Counted from the stretch's first letter, positions 25,820-36,111 are shown. The stretch: 64,000 nucleotides of DNA from Kaistella solincola (GCF_000812875.1 NZ_JSYK01000002.1:124001-188000); one strand, 5' to 3'. The notes: generated from the letters alone by a model not told the origin. Numbers and translations are program-made.

Positions 25820-26857
25820 ATGAAAAGAATTATCACAAGTTTTGCATTAGCCCTTTTAACATTACAGGCGTGCAAACAAACCACAAGCGACAACGGCGCT
25901 AAAACTACTGAAAATTCTGCAATGGATATGAAGGTAAGTGGTGAAACAGAAGTGCAGAAAAAATTAGACCCGCCATTGGTTCCTGCCGCAATTGGTAACA
26001 GAGCAGCGAAAAAAGTTGTAGTTCACCTGGAAGCTACTGAAGAAGAAGGCGAATTGGCTGATGGTGTAACTTACAAATTCTGGACTTTCAACAGTACAGT
26101 ACCGGGAACTTTCATTAGAATCCGTGTAGGTGATGAAGTGGAGCTTCACCTGAAAAACGCAAGTAATAGCGTAATGCCGCATAACATCGACCTTCATGCT
26201 GTGAACGGCCCAGGTGGTGGTGCTGAAGCTACCAACGTAGCGCCGGGAAAAGAAGCAATATTCAATTTCAAAGCTTTAAATCCAGGTCTTTATGTGTATC
26301 ACTGTGCTGCAGCGCCAGTTCCATTACACATTGCAAACGGTATGTACGGTTTGATCCTGGTAGAACCGGAAGGTGGATTGCCAAAAGTTGACCGTGAATA
26401 TTACATCATGCAAGGTGAATTCTACACAAAAGGAAAAACCGACGAAAAAGGTCTTCAGGAATTCGACCAGGATAAAGGCGTTGACGAAAGACCAACTTAT
26501 GTTGTCTTCAACGGTAAGAAAAACAAATTGATGGGTGCAGACGCTTTAGAAGCTAAAGTTGGTGAAACAGTTCGTTTCTTTGTAGGTAATGGTGGACCAA
26601 ACTTGGTATCTTCATTCCACGTGATTGGCGAAATCTTCGATAGAGTTTACGTAGAAGGTGGCGACATGATCAATAAAAATGTTCAGACTACAGTAATCCC
26701 TGCTGGTGGAGCTGCAATGGTAGAATTCAAAGTAGAAGAGCCAGGAAACTATATTTTAGTGGACCACTCTATCTTCCGTGCCTTCAACAAAGGAGCTATC
26801 GGAATGCTGAAAGTTACCGGCGAGAAAAATCCAAAAATTTTCCATAAAGTTCAATAA
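25820..26857 (+). CDS. nirK: Copper-containing nitrite reductase (lipoprotein form)
   Basis: Reduces nitrite to nitric oxide in the periplasm. The 345-residue protein starts with a lipoprotein signal (lipobox LQAC, Cys18), then two cupredoxin domains. All expected ligands are present: type 1 Cu His121, Cys162, His170, Met175; type 2 Cu His126, His161, His316; catalytic Asp124 and His267. It heads a three-gene unit with a NirV-like gene and a SCO copper chaperone. Codon use is even and rich in preferred codons, consistent with high expression. A general multicopper oxidase is ruled out by the type 2 site and the length. Confidence 0.96.
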   Translation: MKRIITSFALALLTLQACKQTTSDNGAKTTENSAMDMKVSGETEVQKKLDPPLVPAAIGNRAAKKVVVHLEATEEEGELADGVTYKFWTFNSTVPGTFIRIRVGDEVELHLKNASNSVMPHNIDLHAVNGPGGGAEATNVAPGKEAIFNFKALNPGLYVYHCAAAPVPLHIANGMYGLILVEPEGGLPKVDREYYIMQGEFYTKGKTDEKGLQEFDQDKGVDERPTYVVFNGKKNKLMGADALEAKVGETVRFFVGNGGPNLVSSFHVIGEIFDRVYVEGGDMINKNVQTTVIPAGGAAMVEFKVEEPGNYILVDHSIFRAFNKGAIGMLKVTGEKNPKIFHKVQ

Positions 26858-26892
26858 TATTGTTCACTTATAAATCAATAAAAGAAATCACC

Positions 26893-27729
26893 ATGTCTAA
26901 AATTTTTAAAATAATCTTATTCTTTGGTGGTTTCTTTTTTCTATTCACCGCCTGCGAAAAGATTTCCGCCACCAATACGCACAAAGATTCTTTAAATCAT
27001 TTAGAAGCTGCAATCACACCGGATGTAAAAATGGTTTTGATTAAAGGTGCCGAGTATCAGCCATTTTATGGTGAAGACAGCTCTTTTGTAGAAGTTCAGG
27101 ATTTTTTACTCGATGAAAGACCTGTTACCAATGCTGAATTTTTAGATTTTGTAAAGAAAAATCCGAAATGGAAACGCAGCAACGTTAAAGCCGCTTTCGC
27201 TGATGAAACCTATCTGAAAGACTGGCAGGACGACGAAACCTTGCCAAAAGATGCAAATCCTGATGCAGCTGTAACGTTCGTTTCCTGGTTTGCCGCAAAA
27301 GCGTATGCTAAAAGCGCAGGCAAAAGATTGCCAACTCTGGACGAATGGGAATTTGTGGCGATGGCAGACGAAGAAAGCGCAAATGCGCGAAACAAACCAA
27401 CCTACTCCTCTCACCTCATCAATCTTTATAATGAAAAAAATCGGGAGAAACACCCGGTAAAAATTTCAAAACCAAATTATTGGGGCGCTTATAATATGTT
27501 TGATCTGGTTTGGGAATGGACGGACGATTTTAACTCAATAATGACTACGAGCGATTCCAGAACTGCTGAATTTGATGACAAAGGTTTATTCTGCGCTGCA
27601 GGTGCCACAAGCACCACCGACGTTTTGAATTACGCTTCTTACATGCGCTACGCATTCCGTTCCAGTTTAAAAGCAAATTACACGGTAGGAAATCTCGGTT
27701 TCCGATGTGCTAAAGATGTAACAAAATGA
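26893..27729 (+). CDS. nirV: NirV-like formylglycine-generating-enzyme-family lipoprotein
   Basis: 278 residues: lipoprotein signal (lipobox FTAC, Cys21) and a SUMF1/FGE-sulfatase domain (about 45-275) with DERPVTNAEFLDFV, RLPTLDEWEFVAMAD, NMFDLVWEWTDDF and a closing LGFRCAK. Genes of this family sit next to nirK in several denitrifiers, where they are called nirV; their role is unresolved. I start at the ATG at 26893 since the upstream TTG (26860) would spoil the signal peptide. It overlaps the next gene by 4 bases. Confidence 0.85.
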   Translation: MSKIFKIILFFGGFFFLFTACEKISATNTHKDSLNHLEAAITPDVKMVLIKGAEYQPFYGEDSSFVEVQDFLLDERPVTNAEFLDFVKKNPKWKRSNVKAAFADETYLKDWQDDETLPKDANPDAAVTFVSWFAAKAYAKSAGKRLPTLDEWEFVAMADEESANARNKPTYSSHLINLYNEKNREKHPVKISKPNYWGAYNMFDLVWEWTDDFNSIMTTSDSRTAEFDDKGLFCAAGATSTTDVLNYASYMRYAFRSSLKANYTVGNLGFRCAKDVTK

Positions 27730-28298
27730 TGAAAAATATTTTTATCCTGCTCTTTTCGGTATTTTTTCTGTTTTCCTGTAAAGAAAACGAAGCTCCGAAA
27801 AACGAAAAAAAAGCCCTGAATGAGTCGATATTTTTATTGGATTCAAAATGGGAAAACCAGGATGCAAAGCATCTTCAGCTCCGCGATCTGAAAGGTAAAA
27901 ACCTTGTCATGGTCATGATTTTCACAAGCTGTAAAACCGCCTGTCCGCTTTTGGTTTCAGACATGAAAAAAATCGCTAAGAAAATCGATGCAGACAAACT
28001 GAAAGAAACCACAATGGTAATGGTTTCCATAGATCCGGAAAATGATACGCCGGAAGTTTTGAAACAGTACGCCGCGCAAAATAAAATTTCCGGAGAACCA
28101 TGGCTTTTTCTGCGCAGTGACAAAGAATCTGTACGCGAACTCGCGAATGTTTTAGCGGTAAAATATAAAAAGATTTCACCGATTGTTTTTTCTCATTCCA
28201 ACATTATCACCGTTTTCAACAAGGAAGGTGAAATGGTAAAACAAGCCGAAGGAACCGTAAACGCTGATGAAGTTGCGCAAGCAGTTAATCAGCTTTAA
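27726..28298 (+). CDS. SCO1/SenC-family copper chaperone
   Basis: 190-residue lipoprotein (lipobox LFSC, Cys18) with a thioredoxin-like SCO domain. The copper ligands are Cys69 and Cys73 (CKTAC) and His157 (FSHSN). It probably delivers copper to NirK (inference from the operon), though SCO proteins usually mature cytochrome oxidase CuA. The ATGA overlap with nirV indicates translational coupling. Confidence 0.92.
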   Translation: MMKNIFILLFSVFFLFSCKENEAPKNEKKALNESIFLLDSKWENQDAKHLQLRDLKGKNLVMVMIFTSCKTACPLLVSDMKKIAKKIDADKLKETTMVMVSIDPENDTPEVLKQYAAQNKISGEPWLFLRSDKESVRELANVLAVKYKKISPIVFSHSNIITVFNKEGEMVKQAEGTVNADEVAQAVNQL

Positions 28299-28317
28299 AA
28301 TAAAAATTTGCAAAACC

Positions 28318-28348
28318 AAAAAAAACCTGCTTAAAGCAGGTTTTTTTT
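28318..28348. terminator. Bidirectional terminator after nirK operon
   Basis: Perfect 13-bp stem (A8CCTGC / GCAGGT8) at 28318-28330 and 28336-28348 with loop TTAAA, shared with the convergent DUF4407 gene. Confidence 0.92.
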
Positions 28349-28350
28349 AT

Positions 28351-29430
28351 TTATTCATCTTCACCGAGCCGGTCTTTAAAATCATCAATCCGATGGTTGG
28401 TTAAAGCATTTCCTTTTTCTACTTTTTCTTTGGAATAAAGCCGGAAATCGTTTTCGGTTTTTTCTAAAAGATGATCATACGGACCAACGGTCGAAATTAA
28501 TTTAACCAAAACCGGCGCAATTTCCAGGGTGATAAACAATCCCATAATAAAAGCCGCCGCGACTGCAATTATCGCTGAATTTTTGCCTAGTTCATCCAAA
28601 GCCTGCAAACGCGCCGCAAAACCATTGAACTGGTCTTCGAAAGTTTCGGTTTTATCCCGTTCTTTTTCAATGTTGGTGTACACTTTCGAAACTTCTTTAT
28701 CCAGATATTCCAGGCGCGGTGCCATTTGCTTCTGATAATTTTCAAGATCTGCGCGGCGCTGTTCTTTCAGTTCAGCTTTTCGTTTAGCATTCGACCCGAA
28801 ACCCACTTTTCCGCTGGTTAATCCGCTTTCTTTTCCTAAAATTTCTTTTTCAAGTTCAACCGAAGCAGAATCATAAGATTTTTGGTATTCTGCAATTTTG
28901 GTTTGAATTTGATTCTTTTCGGTTTCAAAAGGTCCGGATTGCTGCAAAATTCGTCCGTTCATTTCGGCTTGCAACTGCGTTTTATTTCGTTGAATAATGG
29001 TGTTCAGTTGCTTATTCACTTCTTTTTCAAAAATCTTCAGCTCCAACGGTTTTGAAATAATAATGCCCAAAAAAGCAGCTAAAATTAATCGCGGAATTGC
29101 CATTAAAATCTGGTTCCACCACGGCCCTGTTTTTTTAATCGAAGAAACAATGTAACGGTCTAAATTGAAAATCATTAAACCCCACAAAACTGCGAAACCT
29201 ACAGAAATCCAGATATTGTCGAACACCGTGAACATCGCGTAACCCGCAGAAAGTGTGGCGAAAATTGCGGTGAAAAGCACGATTCCGCCAATGCCGGAAA
29301 ATTTGTTCCACTCGCTCGGAGTTTTTCTTAAAATATGAATATTTCCACCGGAGCAAACCATCAGAAATTTCTGAAACCAGTTCATAGAATGACCTGCAGA
29401 ATTCACCGGATTTATTTTTTGATTTTTCAT
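28351..29430 (-). CDS. DUF4407 membrane protein
   Basis: 359 residues. The N-terminal third (about 35-135) holds three hydrophobic segments typical of DUF4407 (FSGIGGIVLFTAIFATLSAG, LWGLMIFNLDRYIVSSI, RLILAAFLGIIISKPLELKI). A ~130-residue central region rich in E, K and Q is probably coiled coil. One last hydrophobic segment (about 285-305) precedes a charged tail. The family has no known function. It has its own gap on both sides and shares the downstream terminator with the nirK operon. Confidence 0.85.
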   Translation of the reverse strand: MKNQKINPVNSAGHSMNWFQKFLMVCSGGNIHILRKTPSEWNKFSGIGGIVLFTAIFATLSAGYAMFTVFDNIWISVGFAVLWGLMIFNLDRYIVSSIKKTGPWWNQILMAIPRLILAAFLGIIISKPLELKIFEKEVNKQLNTIIQRNKTQLQAEMNGRILQQSGPFETEKNQIQTKIAEYQKSYDSASVELEKEILGKESGLTSGKVGFGSNAKRKAELKEQRRADLENYQKQMAPRLEYLDKEVSKVYTNIEKERDKTETFEDQFNGFAARLQALDELGKNSAIIAVAAAFIMGLFITLEIAPVLVKLISTVGPYDHLLEKTENDFRLYSKEKVEKGNALTNHRIDDFKDRLGEDE

Positions 29431-29570
29431 GCTTAGAAGCGCTAATAATTAATTGGTCTTAGAAAACGCAACAATGTTACAAATAGTATTAGGTTTAGCC
29501 AAGTAAATGCTTTGTAAATATGCTGTAAATGTAATTTACAAAAAAGGATTTTGATTTTTAAGTACTTAGC

Positions 29571-30125
29571 TTATTTCAGCCGCTCCGGATTCTGTTTCAG
29601 GAAGCTGTCCCAGCCAGTGTAGGATTTATCCTGTGAAATGCTTCCGGAATTGAAATGATGACAAACCGCCACCGCCAAACCGTCTGAAGCATCCAGGTAT
29701 TTCGTCGGAAATTCCTTGAGATTCAGCAAAGTTTTCAGCATTCCTGCAACCTGTTCTTTGCTGGCGTTTCCGTTTCCGGTGATTGCCATTTTGATTTTCT
29801 TCGGGGAATATTCCGTAATCGGCACATCGCGGTAAAGCGACGCCGCCATCGCTACGCCCTGTGCGCGACCCAACTTCAACATGGACTGTACATTTTTACC
29901 GAAAAACGGCGCTTCAAGGGCAACCTCATCCGGATGAAATTCATCAATCAAAGATAAAGTCCGTTCAAAAATATATTTGAGTTTGGTTTCGTGGTTTGGA
30001 TATTTTTTCAGAATCAATTCGTGAATGGAAAGCAATTCCATTTTACTTCCCTTGACAGAAATAAGTCCGAAACCCATAATCGTGGTTCCGGGATCAATTC
30101 CTAAAATAATTTTTTCAGTCGCCAT
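29571..30125 (-). CDS. ruvC: Crossover junction endodeoxyribonuclease RuvC
   Basis: Resolves Holliday junctions. The 184-residue RNase H-fold nuclease has the acidic catalytic residues in LGIDPGTTIMGFG, in VALEAPFFG and in DASDGLAVAVCHH, with the GRAQGVA helix between. It is separate from ruvB (9411-10433). A TACCTTTG box lies 5 bases before the ATG. Confidence 0.96.
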   Translation of the reverse strand: MATEKIILGIDPGTTIMGFGLISVKGSKMELLSIHELILKKYPNHETKLKYIFERTLSLIDEFHPDEVALEAPFFGKNVQSMLKLGRAQGVAMAASLYRDVPITEYSPKKIKMAITGNGNASKEQVAGMLKTLLNLKEFPTKYLDASDGLAVAVCHHFNSGSISQDKSYTGWDSFLKQNPERLK

Positions 30126-30130
30126 CAGCG

Positions 30131-30138
30131 CAAAGGTA
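30131..30138 (-). promoter_or_regulatory. Putative -7 box of ruvC
   Basis: Minus-strand TACCTTTG ends 5 bases before the ruvC ATG, predicting an almost leaderless mRNA. Confidence 0.5.
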
Positions 30139-30149
30139 AGAAAGTACTT

Positions 30150-31211
30150 TTACGATCGGACGCGAATTTTCTTCAGATGCGAAAATTTAATCATTCGGTT
30201 ATTTTCCTCGTCCCAAAGCACATAAAAGGCGTATTTCAAGCTGCCCCACCAAGTGATTTCAGAAACGTGTTTTTGGAAAATTGGGTTTTCTTCGCTGCAT
30301 TTTTTCAGTTTGTAAAACGGAATTTTTGGTGCTAAATGATGTAAATGATGATAACCGATATTTCCGGTAAAAAAGTTCAAAATAGCCGGTAATTTATAGT
30401 AAGAACTTCCCTTAATCGCCGCCAAAACGTATTCCCAGTCTTTTTTCCAGGCTTTGTAATTAGGGTCATGCTGATGTTGCATGTAGAAAAACCAAATCGC
30501 GGTAAAAACGAAAGTAAGCAAAATTGGAACGTAAATAAAAGCTAACTTTTTAAAACCGTAAGCCAAATCAAAACTCGGCAAAGAAAGTAAAAGCCCGAGA
30601 ACTGCGAAAAACAAAACCAGAAAAAGATTGGTAAAATGCAGCATTTTTCTTTCTTTGTCCCAACCTTTTAAAGTGATGAAAGGTATGCGGTTGTGAACAA
30701 AAATATAATACGCAGGCCCAATAATGAACATTACGGGAAACGAACGGTAAACACGATATTTCAGTTTTTCAAATTTCGAAAGCGCTTCATATTCGCGGAC
30801 GGTTAAAAGGTTAACATCGCCAATCGTTCGCGTATCAAGCTGTCCTTGGTGCGCGTGATGGTGATTATGCGATCTCGCCCAGTATTTATAGGGAATACAG
30901 GTCAAAAAACTTGTGATAAAGCCGGTTACATCATTTTTCTTGCGATCCGGGAAAAATGCGTTGTGGCCGCAGTCATGCTGAATAATGAAAACGCGGGTTA
31001 AAAAAAGTCCGCCCACGACGCAAACCACCAAAGTTGCGATCAGTGAATATTCGTAGAGAATTGCCGCTAAAATAAATATTCCGATGAACGGTAAAATGGT
31101 ATTGAAAATCTGTTTCCAGGCGAGGTGCGTTTCCGGTGACGCGTAGGGTTTAATAAGTTTTTTCCAGTCTTTTAGATCGTTAATGATCTGTTCTTCTTGC
31201 TCTTTGGTCAT
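30150..31211 (-). CDS. Membrane fatty acid desaturase
   Basis: A 353-residue integral-membrane diiron desaturase. Its three histidine boxes are IIQHDCGHNAFF, ARSHNHHHAHQG and GNIGYHHLHHLAPK, with four to five hydrophobic segments between them. It introduces a double bond in acyl chains of membrane lipids. Box spacing suits a delta-9 or delta-12 acyl-lipid enzyme, which I cannot distinguish. Its promoter has both -33 and -7 elements. Confidence 0.9.
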   Translation of the reverse strand: MTKEQEEQIINDLKDWKKLIKPYASPETHLAWKQIFNTILPFIGIFILAAILYEYSLIATLVVCVVGGLFLTRVFIIQHDCGHNAFFPDRKKNDVTGFITSFLTCIPYKYWARSHNHHHAHQGQLDTRTIGDVNLLTVREYEALSKFEKLKYRVYRSFPVMFIIGPAYYIFVHNRIPFITLKGWDKERKMLHFTNLFLVLFFAVLGLLLSLPSFDLAYGFKKLAFIYVPILLTFVFTAIWFFYMQHQHDPNYKAWKKDWEYVLAAIKGSSYYKLPAILNFFTGNIGYHHLHHLAPKIPFYKLKKCSEENPIFQKHVSEITWWGSLKYAFYVLWDEENNRMIKFSHLKKIRVRS

Positions 31212-31227
31212 GTAAATTGTTAAGATG

Positions 31228-31258
31228 CAAAGGTATTGTTTAAGAAACCACGATGCAA
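31228..31258 (-). promoter_or_regulatory. Desaturase promoter (TTG-N20-TACCTTTG)
   Basis: On the minus strand TTG (31256-31258), 20-base spacer, TACCTTTG (31228-31235), 16 bases before the ATG. It fits the flavobacterial consensus. Confidence 0.7.
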
Positions 31259-31328
31259 ATTTTACCGCTTTTAACCGGAAATTTTTAAAATAATCTCATC
31301 ATCCCTACAGCTTAAAATTTTTTAGCTG

Positions 31329-32468
31329 CTATAAAGCGGTTTTTTTCAGAGTCTCTTTGACCGAAACTGTTGCATTTTCCAGTGACTCGGTAATTTCTTT
31401 TATTCTTTTGTGTGAAATAAAAACCGCGCTTTTCCCGCGGCTTTCATCAGCAATATTGGATAAAATCACGACTGAAGTTCCGCTTTCTGGATAATAAATA
31501 CTCAACGATGCAGAACCTTTCACGTAGCCCGTATGAAAATATGCCGTTGGTTGGGCAAAATTTGTCATAATTCCGAAACCGTAACCCATCTTTCCTAATA
31601 TCGCGTGTTCGCGTTCAGCAGATTGTTCCAGAAATTTTTTCAGAGATGCCTGATTAATAATTTTTCCGGTGTACAAAGCATTATTCCAGCGATGAAGATT
31701 ATTTAAGGTTGAGAGAATCCCGCCTGCGGGAACAGAAATGGCGCGCGCAGAAAGACGTTCGGGCATATTGGGAACTTCGGAAAAGTTTTTCGCCGTGCCG
31801 AGATACGCTGAGGCGAAATGCTTTCCGTCAAAATTATTGGCGGTAAATGAATGATTCATTCCAACCTTTTTAAATAATTCGTTGAGATTTTCATCGTAAG
31901 ATTTTCCCGAAACTATTTCGATGATTTTCCCTAAATTATAAAAACCTTTATTCGAGTAATTAAATTCTTCACCTGGTTTTGAGTGTAAACCATCATCAAA
32001 ATCGCGAATTCCGGAGGTGTGATTCAGCAATTCCTTAATGGTGATTTTTTCAAACTGTTTCGGTTCAAATTCCTTTAAATATTTTGAAACAAAATCGTCG
32101 GTTTTCAGTTTTCCGTTTTCTTCCTGCAGTAATATCAAAACGGCGGTGAACTGCTTGCTTAATGAAGCAATTGCAAAAACAGAATTGCTGTCGAGCGGCT
32201 TTTTATTCTTGAAATTTTCAAAACCGTTTATTTTCTCATATAAAATCTTTCCGTTTTGATGTACCGAAACACTGCCGTTAAAATTTGTTTTTGTGAAAAC
32301 CGAATCAATCTGCGATTTCAGCAACTGCTTTTGAAAAACCGTAATCGTGCTGTCGATTATTGCATTTCGTTCAGCGGTTTTATTGACCACTTTCTCGGCT
32401 TCAGCTTTACAGGCAAATAGAGAAAACAGAAAAAAAAGGGCAAAAGAGGCGGAAAATTTTTGAAACAC
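31329..32468 (-). CDS. Serine hydrolase lipoprotein, class C beta-lactamase family
   Basis: 379 residues starting at GTG. The signal is lipoprotein-like (lipobox LFAC). The beta-lactamase/penicillin-binding fold has the nucleophile motif SLSK (in AIASLSKQFTAV), YSN (FNYSNKGFYNLG) and HTG (YFHTGYVKG). This family includes esterases, D-aminopeptidases and beta-lactamases. The sequence alone does not show antibiotic hydrolysis, and no ampR neighbour is present. Its 3' end is 45 bases from the icmF terminator on the other side. Confidence 0.85.
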   Translation of the reverse strand: MFQKFSASFALFFLFSLFACKAEAEKVVNKTAERNAIIDSTITVFQKQLLKSQIDSVFTKTNFNGSVSVHQNGKILYEKINGFENFKNKKPLDSNSVFAIASLSKQFTAVLILLQEENGKLKTDDFVSKYLKEFEPKQFEKITIKELLNHTSGIRDFDDGLHSKPGEEFNYSNKGFYNLGKIIEIVSGKSYDENLNELFKKVGMNHSFTANNFDGKHFASAYLGTAKNFSEVPNMPERLSARAISVPAGGILSTLNNLHRWNNALYTGKIINQASLKKFLEQSAEREHAILGKMGYGFGIMTNFAQPTAYFHTGYVKGSASLSIYYPESGTSVVILSNIADESRGKSAVFISHKRIKEITESLENATVSVKETLKKTAL

Positions 32469-32514
32469 GATTTGTAATTTTTATAAAAATATCAATTTTA
32501 AATTAAACAAAAAA

Positions 32515-32544
32515 CCCTGTCAGGATTTTGAGTTCCGAACAGGG
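32515..32544 (-). terminator. icmF terminator
   Basis: CCCTGT (32515-32520) pairs with ACAGGG (32539-32544), with an inner GGA/TCC extension, and a T-run follows on the minus strand. Confidence 0.8.
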
Positions 32545-32577
32545 CTTTTATTTTTTACCGGTTTAAAAAGCAAATTT

Positions 32578-35500
32578 TTACATATTTCTGCGGTATTTCC
32601 CGCCCACTTCGAAAAGCGCATTCGTGATTTGTCCCAAAGAACAGAATTTCACGGCTTCCATCATCTTTTCAAATAAATTTTCCTGGTTAATAGCGGCTGT
32701 CTGCAATCCTTTCAACATTTCTTCACTTTTGTCAGCATGCGATTTCTGAAAATTTTCAACATTCTGAATCTGCAGCTGCTTTTCTTCTTCGGTAGAACGG
32801 ATGACTTCGCGCGGTAAAACCGTCGGCGAACCGTCCTTTCCTAAAAACGTATTTACGCCGATAATCGGAAATTCGCCGGTATGTTTCAGCATTTCGTAAT
32901 ACATACTTTCCTCTTGGATTTTAGAGCGCTGATACATCGTTTCCATAGCGCCAAGAACACCACCTCTTTCCGTAATTCGGTCGAACTCTGCATAAACAGC
33001 TTCTTCTACCAAATCGGTCAATTCTTCGATGATGAACGATCCTTGCAGCGGATTTTCATTTTTCGCTAAACCTAATTCTTTGTTGATGATCAGCTGAATC
33101 GCCATCGCGCGGCGCACGGAATCTTCAGTTGGTGTCGTGATCGCTTCATCATACGCGTTCGTGTGAAGAGAGTTACAGTTGTCGTAAATCGCATACAAAG
33201 CCTGAAGCGTCGTGCGGATATCATTAAAATCAATTTCCTGCGCGTGCAGTGAGCGTCCCGATGTCTGAATGTGATATTTCAGCATTTGGCTTCTTTCATT
33301 CGCGTGGTATTTCAGCTTCATGGCTTTTGCCCAGATTCTTCTCGCCACACGGCCGATTACGGCATATTCCGGATCAAGCCCGTTGGAGAAAAAGAAGGAT
33401 AAATTCGGGGCAAAATCATTGATATTCATGCCACGGCTCAGATAATATTCCACATAAGTGAAACCGTTTGCAAGCGTAAACGCAAGCTGCGAAATCGGGT
33501 TTGCACCGGCTTCCGCGATGTGATAACCAGAAATTGAAACCGAATAAAAATTACGGACTTTCTGATCAATGAAATATTGCTGAACATCGCCCATCAATCT
33601 CAACGCAAATTCTGTGGAGAAAATACAGGTGTTTTGCGCCTGATCTTCTTTTAAAATATCTGCCTGAACCGTTCCGCGAACCGTGGCGATGGTTTCCGCT
33701 TTAATTTTATTGTAAACATCGGCTTCCACCACTTCATCGCCGGTAAGACCTAATAATTTCAGACCCAAACCATTATTTCCTTTTGGAAGTTCGCCTGCGT
33801 AAACCGGTCTTTTCAAACCTTTATCGTCGAATTTGGCTTTTAATTTCGCTTCAACTTGATCCCAGAGACTATTTTCTGAGAGGTATTTCTCTACATTTTG
33901 GTCAATTGCAGCGTTCATAAAAAAGGCGAGCAACATCGGCGCAGGACCGTTGATCGTCATCGAAACCGACGTCATGGCATTGACCAAATCAAAACCGGAA
34001 TAGAGTTTTTTCGCATCATCTAAGGTCGCAATCGAAACACCTGCGTTTCCGATTTTTCCGTAAATATCTGGCGGAAAAGCCGGATCTTGGCCGTAAAGCG
34101 TCACCGAATCGAAAGCAGTGGAAAGGCGTTTTGCATCCATATCAGAAGAAACGTAATGAAATCTTCGGTTGGTTCTTTCCGGGCCGCCTTCACCTGCAAA
34201 CATTCTAGTTGGATCTTCACCTGTTCTTTTGAAGGGAAATAAACCTGCGGTGTATGGAAACTGTCCAGGAACATTTTCCTGACCTTTCCAGCGCAATAAA
34301 TCGCCCCAATCCTGGAATTTCGGTAAAGAAATTTTCGGGATTTTTAAATGGGAAAGCGATTCATATTTCGTTTCAACTTTAATTTCTTTTCCTCGGACGA
34401 AGTAAGAATACGTGTCGCCGGACATTTCTTCTTTAAAGTTTTTCCAGCCTTTCAGAAAGGCGATATTTTCTTCGGAAAGTTCTTTTTTAGTTTTCAGAAA
34501 AACTTTTTCCAGTTTGTCGCTCGTGTGCTGATCATCCGTAATGAGAACTTTTGCGCCTTCCAGCAAATACATTTTTTTGGCGATTAAAGCCTGATTTTCC
34601 ACTTCTTTATCGTAAGCATGGTTGCTTTCAACAATTTCCGATAGGTAGCGCACTCGTTTTGGCGGAATTACCGTAGTATCTTCGGAAATATTCTGCTCAA
34701 CGAATTCATTAAATTTCGGCGCTTTTTCACCCAGATTTTCTGAAAGTTTCGCATTCACTTTTTGGATCAGCGCATTGTATAATTCGGTCGTTCCATAGTC
34801 ATTAAACTGGCTGGCTTTCGTGAAATACACCGGCATTTCTTCCAACGGTTTGTCAAAAGCGGTATGATTTCTCTGATAGGTTTTCCGAACTGCCTGCAAA
34901 GCGTCTAAAGCGCCGCGTTTGTCGGATTTATTTAAAGCAATCAAATCCGCATAATCCAACATATCAATTTTTTCAAGTTGCGTGGAAGCGCCATATTCCG
35001 GCGTCATCACGTACATGGAAACATCAGCGATATCGGTAATTTCAGAACCACTTTGTCCGATGCCGGAAGTTTCTAAAATAATGACATCTGGTTTGGCTAA
35101 TTTTAAAATATTTAGCGCGGAATGAATGTATGGCGAAACCGAAACATTATTCTCCCGCGTCGCCATAGAACGCATATAAACGCGGGAATCGTTGATAGAA
35201 TTCATGCGGATTCTGTCGCCTAAGAGCGCGCCGCCAGTTTTCTTTTTGGAAGGATCTACAGAAACAATGGCAATTTTTTGCTCGGGATTTGAGCGTAAAA
35301 ATCGGCGCACTAATTCATCGGTTAGCGAAGATTTTCCCGCGCCGCCGGTTCCCGTGATTCCGATAATCGGAATGGTGGAATCTTTTGCTTTTTCGTCGAT
35401 TGCCTGAACCAATTCCGGTTTTTGGTCGGAGAAGTTTTCAACGGCGGAAATAACTTCAGCAATCGATTTTGAGTCTTCGAAGGTGATATTTTCGAGATTA

Positions 35501-35958
35501 GAAACTTCGATTTTTTCACCAGTTGCGAAGTCGGACCTTTGCACCAAATCATTGATCATTCCCTGCAAGCCCATTTCGCGACCGTCATCCGGCGAATAAA
35601 TACGGTCAATGCCGTATTCCATTAAATCTTTAATTTCTTCGGGTAAAATTACGCCGCCACCGCCACCAAAAATCTTGATTTGCGGCGCACCTTTCTGGCG
35701 CAAAAGATCATAAATATATTTGAAATACTCGTTGTGGCCGCCCTGATAAGACGTTAAAGCAATAGCATTTGCATCTTCCTGAATCGCGCAGTCTACCACT
35801 TCTTCCGCAGATTTATCGTGGCCGAGATGAATAACTTCAGCGCCGGTGGCCTGAATCATGCGTCTCATAATATTGATTGCAGCATCGTGACCATCAAACA
35901 AAGAAGCGGCTGTAACGACTCTTACCTTATTTTTGGGCGTATATTTTTCCTGGTTCAT
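32578..35958 (-). CDS. icmF: Fused isobutyryl-CoA mutase (B12 domain - MeaI-type GTPase - mutase)
   Basis: 1126-residue adenosylcobalamin enzyme interconverting isobutyryl-CoA and n-butyryl-CoA. Order: B12-binding domain (1-~150, base-off His24 in [10 protein letters not shown]), G-protein chaperone domain (P-loop [13 protein letters not shown] near residue 200, then [19 protein letters not shown] and LNKSDKRG), then the large catalytic mutase domain from ~530. The active-site segment [19 protein letters not shown] is the Icm type, differing from the tyrosine-containing motif of methylmalonyl-CoA mutase. No mcm gene is adjacent. A TATCTTTG box lies at 35979-35986. Confidence 0.93.
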   Translation of the reverse strand: MNQEKYTPKNKVRVVTAASLFDGHDAAINIMRRMIQATGAEVIHLGHDKSAEEVVDCAIQEDANAIALTSYQGGHNEYFKYIYDLLRQKGAPQIKIFGGGGGVILPEEIKDLMEYGIDRIYSPDDGREMGLQGMINDLVQRSDFATGEKIEVSNLENITFEDSKSIAEVISAVENFSDQKPELVQAIDEKAKDSTIPIIGITGTGGAGKSSLTDELVRRFLRSNPEQKIAIVSVDPSKKKTGGALLGDRIRMNSINDSRVYMRSMATRENNVSVSPYIHSALNILKLAKPDVIILETSGIGQSGSEITDIADVSMYVMTPEYGASTQLEKIDMLDYADLIALNKSDKRGALDALQAVRKTYQRNHTAFDKPLEEMPVYFTKASQFNDYGTTELYNALIQKVNAKLSENLGEKAPKFNEFVEQNISEDTTVIPPKRVRYLSEIVESNHAYDKEVENQALIAKKMYLLEGAKVLITDDQHTSDKLEKVFLKTKKELSEENIAFLKGWKNFKEEMSGDTYSYFVRGKEIKVETKYESLSHLKIPKISLPKFQDWGDLLRWKGQENVPGQFPYTAGLFPFKRTGEDPTRMFAGEGGPERTNRRFHYVSSDMDAKRLSTAFDSVTLYGQDPAFPPDIYGKIGNAGVSIATLDDAKKLYSGFDLVNAMTSVSMTINGPAPMLLAFFMNAAIDQNVEKYLSENSLWDQVEAKLKAKFDDKGLKRPVYAGELPKGNNGLGLKLLGLTGDEVVEADVYNKIKAETIATVRGTVQADILKEDQAQNTCIFSTEFALRLMGDVQQYFIDQKVRNFYSVSISGYHIAEAGANPISQLAFTLANGFTYVEYYLSRGMNINDFAPNLSFFFSNGLDPEYAVIGRVARRIWAKAMKLKYHANERSQMLKYHIQTSGRSLHAQEIDFNDIRTTLQALYAIYDNCNSLHTNAYDEAITTPTEDSVRRAMAIQLIINKELGLAKNENPLQGSFIIEELTDLVEEAVYAEFDRITERGGVLGAMETMYQRSKIQEESMYYEMLKHTGEFPIIGVNTFLGKDGSPTVLPREVIRSTEEEKQLQIQNVENFQKSHADKSEEMLKGLQTAAINQENLFEKMMEAVKFCSLGQITNALFEVGGKYRRNM

Positions 35959-35978
35959 AAAATAGTTTCGATTGTCTC

Positions 35979-35986
35979 CAAAGATA
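35979..35986 (-). promoter_or_regulatory. Putative -7 box of icmF
   Basis: Minus-strand TATCTTTG, 20 bases before the icmF ATG, fits TAnnTTTG. Confidence 0.5.
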
Positions 35987-36103
35987 AGGTTTTTAGAAAT
36001 TTTGAGAAAAGAAAAGCCTTTCAGTTTGGTGAAAGGGTTTTAGCAGAAATATAACCGGGTTTTCCAAAAGCAAAAAAAAGCGTCAAAATGCCCCGAAAAT
36101 TTC

Positions 36104-36111
36104 TAATTTTG
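36104..36111 (+). promoter_or_regulatory. Putative -7 box of the small membrane protein gene
   Basis: TAATTTTG ends 17 bases before the ATG at 36129. Confidence 0.45.

Noticed and set aside
31329-32468. Beta-lactamase resistance gene
   Set aside because: The fold and SxxK/YxN/HTG motifs are shared with esterases and peptidases; the sequence gives no evidence of antibiotic hydrolysis.
32578-35958. Methylmalonyl-CoA mutase with an accidental gene fusion
   Set aside because: The B12-GTPase-mutase order and the Phe-containing active-site segment match IcmF, a known natural fusion.
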